A stretch of 64,000 nucleotides of DNA from assembly GCA_029880325.1 (NCBI GenBank), contig JAOUOP010000013.1, positions 1-64,000 on the forward strand, given 5' to 3'. The DNA comes from Myxococcales bacterium. GTDB lineage: Bacteria > Myxococcota_A > Polyangia > Polyangiales > JAFGIB01. A program made the position numbers and the translations under genes. The number at the start of each line of letters is the position of its first letter. Position 1 is the stretch's first letter. The notes under the pieces were generated by a model that had not been told where the DNA came from, ran no database searches, and saw nothing but the letters and a program-made list of their open reading frames with translations. This document shows positions 38,884 to 47,793 of the stretch, in pieces.

Positions 38884-39657
38884 TTACTGCCCGTCCAACG
38901 CCTCAGCAAGCTCAGCGCGCAGGCGTTCGGCCAGCTCGCCTTCCACCGCTTCGGCCCGTTCGCGCAGGCCTGCGGCGCGTTCGAGATCGCCGAGTCGTGC
39001 GTGGGCCAGGGCCTCGAGCAGTGTCAGCTCATCGGCCTCGCGCTCGGCCCGATCGGGACCGGCCAGCCGCTCGACCAGCCCCAGGGCCTGCTCCAGATCG
39101 CTGCCGCGCCGCAAAAGGGAGTGGGCCAGCTTGCGCTGCACGCCCGGTAGCTCGCCGGTGGACTCGAGGAGTCGGCGGAAAGCGCCGATGGCCTCGCCAT
39201 CATCGCCAACCTCGTAGCTGGCGTGGGCGTAGCCCAGCAGCACCCTGAGCGGCGCTTTGCCCGCGTATTGGTGCAGCGCTCGCCGATAATGATCGCGTGC
39301 GCGCCCGTGCTGGCCGGTCTCGGCGGCGACCAGGGCGCGGCGCTCGGCGGCGACCCCGGGCACGGCGAAAAGGCGCATGCCCAGGGCCTCCCGGTAGCGC
39401 GCCGGCAGCGCCTGACGCCGACCGCTGGCCAGCAGACGCACCACGTCGCGGTCGAAGCGCTCGACCGAGTGGGCCGCCCAGGCCGGCGCCGCCACGTAGA
39501 GCACGAGCGTGGGCGCCACCACCGCCGCGACCACATAAAAGGGTAGCTGGGCCAGGTAGTAGAGCACGAAGGCCAGCGACACCGACGCCGGCAGCAACAG
39601 TTCCCGCGGTCCGGCCAGCCCGAGACCGGGCGGCTGCGCTTGTCCCTTGTGGGCCAT
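38884..39657 (-). CDS. TPR-like membrane protein
   Basis: The 257-residue protein has two close membrane helices near the N-terminus (about 25-75) followed by an Ala/Leu/Glu-rich helical repeat region with TPR-like 34-residue periodicity (for example HGRARDHYRRALHQYAG and DGEAIGAFRRLLEST). ATG 39657 is preferred over more distal starts because it is closest to the first helix. It is divergent from the GH113-like gene. Such proteins usually scaffold complexes; no partner is evident. Confidence 0.72.
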   Translation of the reverse strand: MAHKGQAQPPGLGLAGPRELLLPASVSLAFVLYYLAQLPFYVVAAVVAPTLVLYVAAPAWAAHSVERFDRDVVRLLASGRRQALPARYREALGMRLFAVPGVAAERRALVAAETGQHGRARDHYRRALHQYAGKAPLRVLLGYAHASYEVGDDGEAIGAFRRLLESTGELPGVQRKLAHSLLRRGSDLEQALGLVERLAGPDRAEREADELTLLEALAHARLGDLERAAGLRERAEAVEGELAERLRAELAEALDGQ

Positions 39658-39770
39658 CACCACGATCCTACGACAACTGGGCGCAGGCTCCAGTTCCGGA
39701 GCAATTCCCGTGTGCCCGATGCTTTTCCATTGAGCGGGCCGGCGCTTACCCCGAAGATCCGGCGGCCCCC

Positions 39771-40955
39771 ATGGAGCCTCGCAGCCAGTATCGCCCTCCC
39801 CCTTTCGCAGTCGCAATCGGCACCGCGGTGGCGGTCGCCATCGCCCTGCTTCTTCCGAACGGGGCCCACGGCTGGCATCGCAGCGGGGCGCTCGAGGCCG
39901 AGCCGGCGATCCGCGGCGTCACCGTGGGGCCCATCGAATCCTCGCAGCAACCCGGCCGTGGCTACGGCACCGCCTACAGCGCCGAGCTACTGGACGAACT
40001 CGTGCGCTTGGGCGCCAACGCCATCTCGATCACTCCCTTCGGGCGCCTGTGGAACCTCGACAGCACAGAGATCCTGATGGATTTCGAGGAGGACTACGAA
40101 CGCAATCGGGCGGCGGTGGGCACCATGATCGCCCAAGCCCGCCAGCGCGGCCTGCGGGTATTGGTCATTCCCCACCTGTGGGTGGAAAGCGGCGGTTGGC
40201 GCGGCGAGATCGATCCCGGCAGCCCCGAGGGTTGGCTGGCCTACCAGGCTTCCTATCGCGAGTTTCTGCTGCGCTGGGCGCGCGATGCGGCCGCCTTCGG
40301 CGCCGACGCCCTCTCCATCGGTGTCGAGTGCAAGTCCTGGTCCGGACGCTACGGCAAGTACTGGACCGATCTGATCGCCGAAGTGCGCCGAAGCTTCCCG
40401 GGCTCGCTGACCTACTCCTCGAACTGGGATGAGGTCGAGGGCGTGCTTTTCTGGGAGCAGCTCGACTGGGTGGGCGTCAACGCCTTCTATCCCCTGGCCG
40501 ACCGGGGCGGCGCCGACTACGCCACCTACAGGCAGAGGGCCGACGCGGCGGTGGCGCAGCTGGTGGCCATCGGCGACGCCCTCGAACGGCCCATCGTGCT
40601 GGTCGAGATCGGATACACCACGCGCCGGGACTCGGCGGTCGAGCCCTGGCTGTGGCCCGACTCCATGCAAGGCGTACAGGTCGACGAGTGGGAACAGGCC
40701 CGGGCGCTGTTGGCCATCGCCTCGGCCGCCGCCTCCGACCCCCGCGTGCGCGGCTTCTTCGTCTGGCGCTACTACGCCAACCTGGACGACGTCTCCCAGG
40801 AGGCCATCTGGGGCTTCTCACCCCACGGCAAGCTGGCCGAGCGCGTGCTGCGAGGCATCTTCCAGGTGCCGTGGGCCGCCGATCCCATGCCGCTGCCGTG
40901 GCAGCGCTGGCACTACGCCCCCGGTGACCAGCTGGGGCCGCTGGCGCCCTTTTGA
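39771..40955 (+). CDS. GTA/GH113-like glycoside hydrolase, membrane-anchored or secreted
   Basis: The 394-residue protein has an N-terminal hydrophobic segment (about 12-32) and a TIM-barrel domain like GH113 mannanases. A likely acid/base Glu lies in DALSIGVECKSW and a likely nucleophile Glu in IVLVEIGYTTR. Other typical pieces are GANAISITPFGRLW, LVIPHLWVESG and DWVGVNAFYPLA. Substrate specificity is not readable; beta-mannan or a cell-surface glycan are options. ATG 39771 begins just before the hydrophobic segment. Confidence 0.85.
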   Translation: MEPRSQYRPPPFAVAIGTAVAVAIALLLPNGAHGWHRSGALEAEPAIRGVTVGPIESSQQPGRGYGTAYSAELLDELVRLGANAISITPFGRLWNLDSTEILMDFEEDYERNRAAVGTMIAQARQRGLRVLVIPHLWVESGGWRGEIDPGSPEGWLAYQASYREFLLRWARDAAAFGADALSIGVECKSWSGRYGKYWTDLIAEVRRSFPGSLTYSSNWDEVEGVLFWEQLDWVGVNAFYPLADRGGADYATYRQRADAAVAQLVAIGDALERPIVLVEIGYTTRRDSAVEPWLWPDSMQGVQVDEWEQARALLAIASAAASDPRVRGFFVWRYYANLDDVSQEAIWGFSPHGKLAERVLRGIFQVPWAADPMPLPWQRWHYAPGDQLGPLAPF

Positions 40956-41006
40956 TCGGCCTGCCTGTTTTTTGGCTGAACGGGCGGCTCCTGTTAAGCC
41001 TGACGC

Positions 41007-41789
41007 ATGCCAGAGGATCCGCGCCAGGGACGGGACCGCCCGATCTCGTTTTTCCGCAGCCGCAGTGACCGCTCGCAAGCCAAGCCGATTCTCGTGCTGG
41101 AGGAGGTCTACAAGTACTTCCGGCGCGACATTCCCACCCTGCGCAACGTGAATCTGACGGTGGAGCGGGGAGAATTCATCTTCGTCACCGGCCCCAGCGG
41201 CTCCGGCAAGAGCACGCTGCTTCAGCTCATCTACCGCCAGCACACGGTCGACGGCGGCCGCATCGTTTTCAGCGGGCGCGACGTCTCGCGCCTGACCGAG
41301 TCCTCGATTCCCTACCTGCGCCGCAACCTGGGCGTGGTCTTCCAGGACTTCAAGGTGGTTCCCCACTGGACCATCTTCGAAAACGTCGCGGTGGCCCTGG
41401 AGATCCTGGGCACGCCGCCCAAGGTGGTGCGGGCGCGCGTGGCAGAAACCCTCGAGCGCGTCGGACTGGCCGGTCGCGGCAACGAACGGGTGGGGCACCT
41501 CTCCGGCGGCGAGACCCAGCGCGTGGCCATCGGCCGCGCCATCGTCACCGAGCCGGCGCTGCTCCTGGCCGACGAACCCACCGGCAACCTCGATCCTGCC
41601 CTGGCCATCGATATTCTGACGCTCTTCGAAGAGATCAACGCCAGCGGCACCACGGTGATCTTCGCCACCCACGATCACTCGCTGCTTTCGTCGTCGCCCC
41701 ATCGGCTGATCGTGATCGACGAAGGCCGCCTGATCGAGGCCAGTCACGGACTGCGCGCCTGGTCGGCCCGCACCCAGATGAGCGCCTGA
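41007..41789 (+). CDS. ftsE: Cell-division ABC ATPase FtsE
   Basis: The 260-residue ATPase has Walker A TGPSGSGKST, signature LSGGETQR, Walker B LLLADEPTGNLD and switch His in FATHDH. It carries about 25 extra N-terminal residues compared with E. coli FtsE (222 aa) and a short C-terminal extension. With FtsX it transmits division state across the inner membrane to activate septal peptidoglycan hydrolysis. Order ftsE-ftsX-envC-like is preserved downstream. Confidence 0.95.
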   Translation: MPEDPRQGRDRPISFFRSRSDRSQAKPILVLEEVYKYFRRDIPTLRNVNLTVERGEFIFVTGPSGSGKSTLLQLIYRQHTVDGGRIVFSGRDVSRLTESSIPYLRRNLGVVFQDFKVVPHWTIFENVAVALEILGTPPKVVRARVAETLERVGLAGRGNERVGHLSGGETQRVAIGRAIVTEPALLLADEPTGNLDPALAIDILTLFEEINASGTTVIFATHDHSLLSSSPHRLIVIDEGRLIEASHGLRAWSARTQMSA

Positions 41790-41850
41790 ATGCCGGCCCC
41801 CCTGCGAGCACCACAGCCCCTGCCCTGCCCCCCGCCACAGGAGTGATGAC

Positions 41851-42732
41851 ATGGAGTTCTGGACCGCCCTGGCCCGCGCCAAGCGAGGATTTCGGGATGA
41901 CCTGCGGCTGCACCTGGTGGCCATCGCCAGCCTGGTGATCGCCTTTCTCTGCCTGGGGGCGGCGCTCTTGAGCGTGGAAAACCTCTCGCGCGTGGCCGAC
42001 CGCTGGAGTCGCGCCCAGCACATGACCGTCTATTTGAGCGCCGACGCCAAGAAGGGCGACGTGGCCCAGCTGCAGCTGGTGCTCGAAAGCCTCGCCGAAG
42101 TGGCCCAGGTGCGCCACGTGAGCGCCGCCGACGCCAAGCGCGAATTCGTCGAGCAAAGCGACATCTCGGTGGAAGCCTCGACGCTGCCCGACGAGGCCTT
42201 CCCGGCATCACTCGAAGTGAGCCTGAAGAGCGAAGCCAAGAGCGAGCGCATGAGGACCATCGTCGAGCGCGTGCGCGGCTTTGGTGCGGTCGAAGAAGTC
42301 GAAACCTACGAAGAGCTCTTCGCCCAGCTCGGCAGCCTGCTGTCGACGGGCAAGTCGGCGGTGGCGATGCTGGCGGCGCTGGTGTTGATCTGCGTGTTGG
42401 CCATCATCGGCAACACCATCCGCCTGGCCGTCGCCAACCGCCGCAGCGAAATCGAAGTGCTCAAGCTCTGCGGTGCCACCGACTCCTTCGTGCGCAGCCC
42501 GTTCGTGCTCGAGGGACTGATTCAAGCGACGGCCGCGGCGATCCTGGCGCTGCTTCTACTCGTGATCGCCTATTTCAGCGCCCGCGGGGCGGTCGAAGCC
42601 ACGCTGGGCACCATTACCGGTGTGCACACGGTCTTCCTCTCGCCCGGCATCGCCCTGGCCATGGTGCTCGGCGGGGCGGCGGCAGGGGCGGCAGGCAGCG
42701 CCCTCTCCCTGCGCCGCTACCTGGCGATCTAG
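41851..42732 (+). CDS. ftsX: Cell-division membrane protein FtsX
   Basis: The 293-residue protein has the FtsX layout: a cytoplasmic N-terminus, one helix (about 25-50), a periplasmic domain (about 55-165) with MTVYLSADAKKGDV, then three helices including LVLICVLAIIGNTIRLAVANRR (in parts) and the C-terminal permease region with EIEVLKLCGATDSFVRSPF. It partners FtsE and should contact the EnvC-like protein through the periplasmic loop. It starts 61 bp after ftsE. Confidence 0.94.
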   Translation: MEFWTALARAKRGFRDDLRLHLVAIASLVIAFLCLGAALLSVENLSRVADRWSRAQHMTVYLSADAKKGDVAQLQLVLESLAEVAQVRHVSAADAKREFVEQSDISVEASTLPDEAFPASLEVSLKSEAKSERMRTIVERVRGFGAVEEVETYEELFAQLGSLLSTGKSAVAMLAALVLICVLAIIGNTIRLAVANRRSEIEVLKLCGATDSFVRSPFVLEGLIQATAAAILALLLLVIAYFSARGAVEATLGTITGVHTVFLSPGIALAMVLGGAAAGAAGSALSLRRYLAI

Positions 42733-42756
42733 CGGGCTCAGCCGGAGGCGAAATTC

Positions 42757-43755
42757 ATGAGCAGAGGCGACACACGCAAGGCCTGGAAGCGAGCGCTGGC
42801 GGTACTGTTCCTGGCGCTCTTGCTGATCGCGCCGGCGCAAGTAGCCCGGGTGCACGGTCAGCTCGGCGGCGTCAGCGGCGACGTCGAAATCGCCGGCCTG
42901 CTCGACGCCATCGAAGCCAACGACGCCCGCAAGCAGCGCCTTGACCAAGAGTTATCGGCGGTCGACCACGAACAGAAGGCGCTGCGCAAATCGATCAAGG
43001 GTCAAGTTCGGGCGCTCTACCGCATCACGCGCGCTGGCGTCGCGCCCATCGGCGGCGGTGTCGAAGCCCTGCTGCGCCACGTAGCACGCGTCACGCGCCT
43101 GCGCCGCATCGTCGAAAGCCAGGGGCAGCGCCTCTCGACGCTCCACAAAAAGAGCAGCACCCTGCGCGCCGACACCCGGGAGCTTTCCCAGGCCCTGGAG
43201 CAAAACCGCAGCCGGCTGGCGGAGCTGCAGCAGGGTGGCGGTCGCCGCGCCCCCATCCCCACCGCGAGCGCCGAAGACCTGCCGGGCGCCCCGGGCGCAG
43301 CGGCCACGGGCCTACAGCCCTCGGGCGACGGCACCTTCTATGGCATTCGCCTGGTCGACCCGGCGCCCGTGGCCGGCTTTGCCAGTCAGCGCGGCAAGCT
43401 CGCCAGCCCCATCAGCGGCGAGATGCAGCTGCGCGGCGCCCGCCGCCGCGAGAGCGACGGCCCCGGCCTCGAATTCGTGGCGCCAGTAGGCACGGCGGTA
43501 CGCGCTGCGGCGGCCGGCCGCGTCGCCTTCTCGGACCACTACGGCAGCTACGGGCGGCTGGTCATCCTCGACCACGGCGACGGCTACTACACGGTCTACG
43601 GCGGCCTCGGCGCGGTCGAGGTCCGCGTCGGCGACGACCTCTCGCGCAGCGCGCGCATCGGCTCCATCGGCAGCGACTTCTCCCCCAGCGCCCTCTTCTT
43701 CGAAGTCCGCCAAGGCACGCGCACCCTCGAACCCCGCGGCTGGCTCGGCTTCTGA
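42757..43755 (+). CDS. EnvC-like LytM factor lacking metal ligands
   Basis: The 332-residue exported protein has a signal peptide (to about residue 35), a coiled-coil region (about 45-165) and a LytM/M23-fold domain (about 210-332). The Zn ligands of active M23 enzymes are absent: the usual HxGxD reads GPGLEF, the YAH position reads VYGGLG, and the HLHFE position reads ALFFEV. This is the pattern of EnvC, a non-catalytic activator of division amidases recruited by FtsEX. Being 24 bp from ftsX strengthens that call. No amidase gene lies in the window. Confidence 0.9.
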   Translation: MSRGDTRKAWKRALAVLFLALLLIAPAQVARVHGQLGGVSGDVEIAGLLDAIEANDARKQRLDQELSAVDHEQKALRKSIKGQVRALYRITRAGVAPIGGGVEALLRHVARVTRLRRIVESQGQRLSTLHKKSSTLRADTRELSQALEQNRSRLAELQQGGGRRAPIPTASAEDLPGAPGAAATGLQPSGDGTFYGIRLVDPAPVAGFASQRGKLASPISGEMQLRGARRRESDGPGLEFVAPVGTAVRAAAAGRVAFSDHYGSYGRLVILDHGDGYYTVYGGLGAVEVRVGDDLSRSARIGSIGSDFSPSALFFEVRQGTRTLEPRGWLGF

Positions 43756-43798
43756 GCGGGCGCAACGGCAGCGCGATCGGCTATCCTATGGATCGCCC

Positions 43799-44593
43799 AT
43801 GCGTCAGTGTCTATTTCGCCTGCTCCTGCTCTGCGCCCTGACCTGCGGTTGGCTGATCGCCACTGCAGACGGCGCCCGAGCTGAGGCCGACACGAGCACT
43901 ACGCTGCCGGCGGCGTCCGGTGCACCAGCGCGGGTGCTGCTCCTGGGCAACAGCTACACCCGCTTCAACGTCATGCCGCGCATGCTCGGCAAACTCGCCC
44001 GCGGCGCCGGCCTGCGACTGCAGAGCCACAGCCGGGCGCGCGCCGGCTTCACCCTGCGCATGCACTGGCGCGCGCGCGAGCTTCGGCAAGAAATCCTGCG
44101 CGGCCGCTACAGCCATGTGGTGCTCCAGGACCACAGCCTGCGACCGGTCAACCGCCCGGCCGAGTTTGAGCAATACATCGAACGCTTCGCAAACCTCAGC
44201 CGCCGCGGCGGCGCCGAACCCATCTACTACGAAACCTGGCCACGTCACCCGGCCGCGGCAGCGTTCTACAGAACGCACCCCCAGCTGCACACCGCCGAGC
44301 AAATGGCCGCCCGGGTGGGCCAGGCCTATCGAGAAGCCGTCACGCGCCACGGCGGCCGCCTCGCCCCGGTCGGCCGCGCGTTTCTGACCACCCTGGGAAA
44401 ACACCCGGAGTTAGAGCTCTACAAAGCCGACCTCGCCCACCCTACGTGGGCAGGATCGTATTTGGCCGCATGCATCATTTTCGGCACCATCACCGGACAG
44501 GACCCGCGCGGAAGCCAGTACGTGCCGTGGGAGCTGGGGACCGAACAGGCGCGGCAGCTTCGGGTGATCGCGGCGGAGGTGCTTGGGTTGTAG
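43799..44593 (+). CDS. Secreted SGNH-hydrolase-like protein
   Basis: The 264-residue protein has a signal peptide ending near ADGARA (about residue 28). Block I Ser is in VLLLGNSYTRFNV, and a plausible catalytic Asp/His pair is in ADLAHPTWAGSYLAA near the end. This is the DUF4886-like SGNH architecture. Substrate is unknown; esters or acyl groups on envelope polymers are typical for the superfamily. It begins 43 bp after the EnvC-like gene and may be the last gene of that operon. Confidence 0.78.
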   Translation: MRQCLFRLLLLCALTCGWLIATADGARAEADTSTTLPAASGAPARVLLLGNSYTRFNVMPRMLGKLARGAGLRLQSHSRARAGFTLRMHWRARELRQEILRGRYSHVVLQDHSLRPVNRPAEFEQYIERFANLSRRGGAEPIYYETWPRHPAAAAFYRTHPQLHTAEQMAARVGQAYREAVTRHGGRLAPVGRAFLTTLGKHPELELYKADLAHPTWAGSYLAACIIFGTITGQDPRGSQYVPWELGTEQARQLRVIAAEVLGL

Positions 44594-44649
44594 GGTGCTG
44601 GCTGAAGGCGCGGTTCATCCGATATTCGCGTCCGTGCCATCACCACCTC

Positions 44650-44893
44650 TGACCGCAGCACTTCAGCCACGATTTGCCTGGCGCGGCGGTGATGGGGTGT
44701 CGACTCCGACTACGGCCGTGGTGCTTCGCTGGTGAAGTTTTTCTCCTTCGGCCACAGCTGGGTCATCCTATGTGTTTGCGTTCCCAAGCCATGGAACTTT
44801 GCTTCCATGTACGCCATTCCCGTGGCTGCCCGCCTCTACCGTACCAAGAAGCGTTGCCCTCCCGAAGACTACCGCAAGCCGGCGCCGACGTCG
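44650..44893 (+). pseudogene. DDE transposase remnant (IS4/IS701-like)
   Basis: In one frame 44732-44893 reads FFSFGHSWVILCV, YAIPVAARLYRTKKRCPPED and YRKPAP, the stretch that follows the first catalytic Asp in DDE_5-type transposases. Just upstream, in another frame, LPGAAVMGCRLRLRPW looks like the preceding segment, so at least one frameshift is present near 44731. Both protein ends are missing. It joins the next remnant directly. Confidence 0.6.
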
Positions 44894-44894
44894 C

Positions 44895-45305
44895 ATGAAG
44901 CAGCACAACGAAAACGCCGCGAGGGTGGCGGCATTCCTCGAGGCGGAACCGGCGGTCGAGCGCGTATACTATCCCGGCCTCCCCAGCCACCCCGACCACG
45001 CCGTAGCCAACCGGCTGTTCACGCGGGGCTATGGCGGCATGGTCAGCTTCCACATACGTGGCGGCCTCGATGACGCCTCGCGCTTCGTCGACGCGAGCAC
45101 GCTCCCGAATCTGGCCCCCTCCATGGGTGGCGTAGAGACCCTGATGGAGCAACCGGCGCTCATGTCCTTCTACGAACTCTCGCCAGAGCAACGCGCCGAG
45201 ATCGGAATCGCGGAAAACCTGATCCGACTATCGGTCGGCCTCGAGGATGCCGAGGACCTGATCGCCGACCTCCGCCGCGCGCTCTGCCAGGTCACACCAG
45301 GGTAG
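44895..45305 (+). pseudogene. 3' remnant of a cystathionine/methionine gamma-lyase-type PLP enzyme gene
   Basis: The 136-residue frame matches only the C-terminal domain of MetB/MetC/gamma-lyase enzymes: KQHNENAARVAAFLEAEPAV, VYYPGLPSHPDH, GGMVSFHIRGG, SMGGVETLMEQPALM and NLIRLSVGLED. The PLP-binding Lys and the large N-terminal domain are absent. The fragment begins within one or two codons of the transposase remnant, so a transposition-linked deletion probably removed the 5' part. It is unlikely to be functional. Confidence 0.85.
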
Positions 45306-45931
45306 CGTGCCGACAAACGGGCCGTAACATTCGCGGTCACCTCGAACAGCTGCCGGGCCAGGCGGAAAGAAAGCTGCAAATGGCTCACGCGACCTGCTGC
45401 GAATGCGTTCTGGCCGCTCGCCGGAGCGGGCAGCTTTCTCAGCGCAGGCAGAGGACCTGCGAAAACGAAGTCGTCCTGACAGCTTTTTCACCCTGCCGGG
45501 ACAGCGGAGCAAACTCGCCTGCGCCAGGACCGCCCACACACCGCATGACGCCACAACGCCAGTCGTCCGGGTGGGCGGGCTCGAGCGCAGGGCCCCGTGG
45601 GGGGGCCTGTGTTTGAGCGCGGCGGCGCTGGGGCCACATTCGGCAAGCACCGGCTGGACACCGTCGCGATCGGCGACTGGCCGTCCGCGCGAGTCCGGGG
45701 GGGACCCGCGGGGACCGAGCACGAGCCCGACCGCCCGGACGACGGACAGGCCACCTCACCGCTACAAAAGAACTCCCCCCAAATCGCGACGAGCACAGCA
45801 ACCCGCACCCGCGTTCACGCTGGCCGAAAAGCCATCACCGAACCTGCACCTTCGCGCGAATCGCAAGGACCAGTTGGCGGCCATGCGATTTTCGTTCGCA
45901 CGGCTCACCCCGAACAACTCCGAAAAACCGG
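45306..45931. other. Intergenic region, no supported gene
   Basis: Several overlapping open frames exist on both strands but none has a recognisable motif, a good ribosome-binding site or a consistent codon pattern. I see no palindromic element of the families described elsewhere. Confidence 0.5.
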
Positions 45932-46005
45932 CACTCCCGGTAGGATTCGAACCTACGACCTTCGGCTTAGGAAGCCGCTGCTCTATCCAGCTGAGCTACG
46001 GGAGC
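45932..46005 (-). tRNA. tRNA-Arg (CCT)
   Basis: Read on the minus strand it has acceptor stem GCTCCCG/CGGGAGT, D-arm AGCTCAGCTGGATAGAGCA, anticodon loop TTCCTAA (CCT, reading AGG) and T-arm GGTTCGAATCC. The top pair of the anticodon stem is mismatched (G-A). The 3' CCA is not encoded. Confidence 0.93.
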
Positions 46006-46039
46006 AATGGGGCTTTCTTAGCCCGCGCGATCGGCGGGT

Positions 46040-46570
46040 TCAATATTTGACCAGCGAATAGGTTTCGACCGGGGCCAGGCGTTGGGCGCCTTCGAGAAAC
46101 TCCAGCTCGATGACGAAGGCCGCTCCCAGCAGGATGCCACCCAGGCGCTCGATCAGGCGGGCGGTGGCCCAGGCGGTGCCGCCGGTGGCGATCAGGTCGT
46201 CGACGATCAAGGCTCGCTCGCCCGGACGGATGGCGTCGCGGTGGATTTCGATGGCGTCGTTGCCGTACTCGAGCTCGTATTCGACCTGGAAGGTTTCCGA
46301 GGGCAGTTTGCCGGGTTTGCGCGCCGGGATGAAGGCTTTGCGCATGCGCGCTGCCAACGCCGCTCCGAAGATGAAGCCCCGGGATTCGATGCCGACGATG
46401 GCGTCGATGTCGCGGCCGTCGTAGCGCTCGGCCATCAGGTCCAGGCACATGTTGAATGCCCGCGGGTCGGCCAAGAGCGTGGTGATGTCTTTAAAGACGA
46501 TGCCCGGTTTGGGGAAGTCCGGGATGTCACGGATGCTGTCGCGGATGAAGTCGATGCGTTGCTGGGTCAT
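46040..46570 (-). CDS. apt: Adenine phosphoribosyltransferase
   Basis: Apt makes AMP from adenine and PRPP in purine salvage. The 176-residue enzyme has the start IRDIPDFPKPGIVFKDITTL, the GIESRGFIFGAALA segment and the PRPP-binding loop RALIVDDLIATGGT. Length is normal. ATG 46570 begins directly before the conserved N-terminus. surE lies 13 bp upstream on the same strand, so they form an operon, and tRNA-Arg lies downstream. Confidence 0.97.
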   Translation of the reverse strand: MTQQRIDFIRDSIRDIPDFPKPGIVFKDITTLLADPRAFNMCLDLMAERYDGRDIDAIVGIESRGFIFGAALAARMRKAFIPARKPGKLPSETFQVEYELEYGNDAIEIHRDAIRPGERALIVDDLIATGGTAWATARLIERLGGILLGAAFVIELEFLEGAQRLAPVETYSLVKY

Positions 46571-46583
46571 GCCCTCGCTCCCT

Positions 46584-47366
46584 TTACGACTTGGATGTCG
46601 CCGCCGCCACCGCGTCCGGCCCGGCGATGTAGGCGGCCACGTCCAGGTGCTCGTCCGCCGTGGGCTCGAGCGCCAGCGGGGTGACCGAGACGTAGCCGGC
46701 GTCCACGGCGCGCTTGTCCGAGTCTTCGACCTGGCCGTAGTCGGCAACGCGACCGCCAATCCAGAAGTATTCCCGCCCGCCCGGGTCCACCCGGGGCACG
46801 ATGCTTTCCTCGTAGACGTGGCGTCCCACACGCGCGACTTTGATGCCCGCCGGGGTCTCTTCCGGGAAGTTCACGTTCATCAGGAGGCTGTGGCTGGCTG
46901 GCTTTTCGGCCCGGAGCAGGCGTTCGACCATGTCAGCTACGAGCGACGGTATCCACGGCAGCTCGATGTCGCCGTTCTTCGAGAAGGCCATGGAGGGGAT
47001 GCCCCGCAGGGCCGCCTCGCGGGCACCAGCGACCGTGCCCGAGTAGTAGACGCTGGTGCCGAGGTTGACACCGTGGTTGATGCCCGAGATCACGGCGTCC
47101 GGACGCCTGGGCAAGAAGCGCTCTTCGAAGAGCCCCAGGTAGACGCAGTCGGCTGGCGTGCCGTCGATGGAATGGACGTCGGTGGCGTGCGCCACGTGGC
47201 GCAAGGGGCGGTCGAGGGTAATGGCGTGGCTGCTGGCACTTTGCTCGTGGGCCGGGGCCACCACCACCACATGGCCAAGCGGCAACAGCGCCTGCCTGAG
47301 CACCGACAGACCCTTGGCTTGGATGCCGTCGTCGTTGGTCAGCAGCAGTACGGGCCGTTCAGCCAT
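46584..47366 (-). CDS. surE: 5'-nucleotidase SurE
   Basis: The 260-residue phosphatase has the metal-binding LLLTNDDGIQAKGL, Ser/Asn ligand region QSASSHAITL, GTPADCVYLGL, and SGINHGVNLG motifs in order. It removes phosphate from nucleoside monophosphates, which fits its pairing with apt. Start ATG 47366 puts the active-site Asp pair at residues 12-13. A tRNA-Pro gene and terminator lie just upstream. Confidence 0.97.
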   Translation of the reverse strand: MAERPVLLLTNDDGIQAKGLSVLRQALLPLGHVVVVAPAHEQSASSHAITLDRPLRHVAHATDVHSIDGTPADCVYLGLFEERFLPRRPDAVISGINHGVNLGTSVYYSGTVAGAREAALRGIPSMAFSKNGDIELPWIPSLVADMVERLLRAEKPASHSLLMNVNFPEETPAGIKVARVGRHVYEESIVPRVDPGGREYFWIGGRVADYGQVEDSDKRAVDAGYVSVTPLALEPTADEHLDVAAYIAGPDAVAAATSKS

Positions 47367-47397
47367 GCCGGTCGCTGTCTCGGGGCTCGCGCCCCTG

Positions 47398-47431
47398 AAA
47401 AGAGGCCGCGGTGTCCAGAAACACCGCGGCC
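47398..47431 (-). terminator. Rho-independent terminator after tRNA-Pro
   Basis: On the minus strand an 11-bp perfect stem GGCCGCGGTGT / ACACCGCGGCC with loop TTCTGG is followed by TCTTTT. It lies ten bases after the tRNA-Pro CCA end and before surE. Confidence 0.85.
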
Positions 47432-47440
47432 GGAAAAGGT

Positions 47441-47518
<78 letters not shown>

Positions 47519-47587
47519 ACCAGAGCTGTGCATGTGGGGGATTTCGGGGACCCGGACCATACACTTTCAGCGCCCACAGGCAAGCGA

Positions 47588-47753
47588 TTAACACTACTGT
47601 GTCAGGGTAGCGGAGGAAGATCGCGCCGGGCAGGGGATTTGTAGGGTTTGGCGGACGTCGACGGCAGGGTGGGCCCCTTTCGAGACGGCCGACGAAGCCT
47701 ACAAATCCCCTGAACAAGCGAGGGCCGCCGCTACCCTGACACCGTAGTGTTAA
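47588..47753. repeat. Palindromic 166-bp element, family 4, flanked by TTAA
   Basis: TTAA flanks both ends. The termini cactactgtgtcagggtag and its near-complement ctaccctgacaccgtagtg form a long inverted repeat, and inner segments caggggatttgtagg / cctacaaatcccctg also pair, so the whole unit folds back on itself. Its sequence is unrelated to families 1-3 but size and design are the same. It lies between tRNA-Pro and the MerR gene. Confidence 0.85.
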
Positions 47754-47793
47754 GGCGCCCTGCGACCCGTGGAAGCGCGTAATCCCGCCGGCT

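Noticed and set aside
45403..46050. Plus-strand open frame across the tRNA-Arg region
   Set aside because: It runs antisense through a clear tRNA gene and has no motif or ribosome-binding site.
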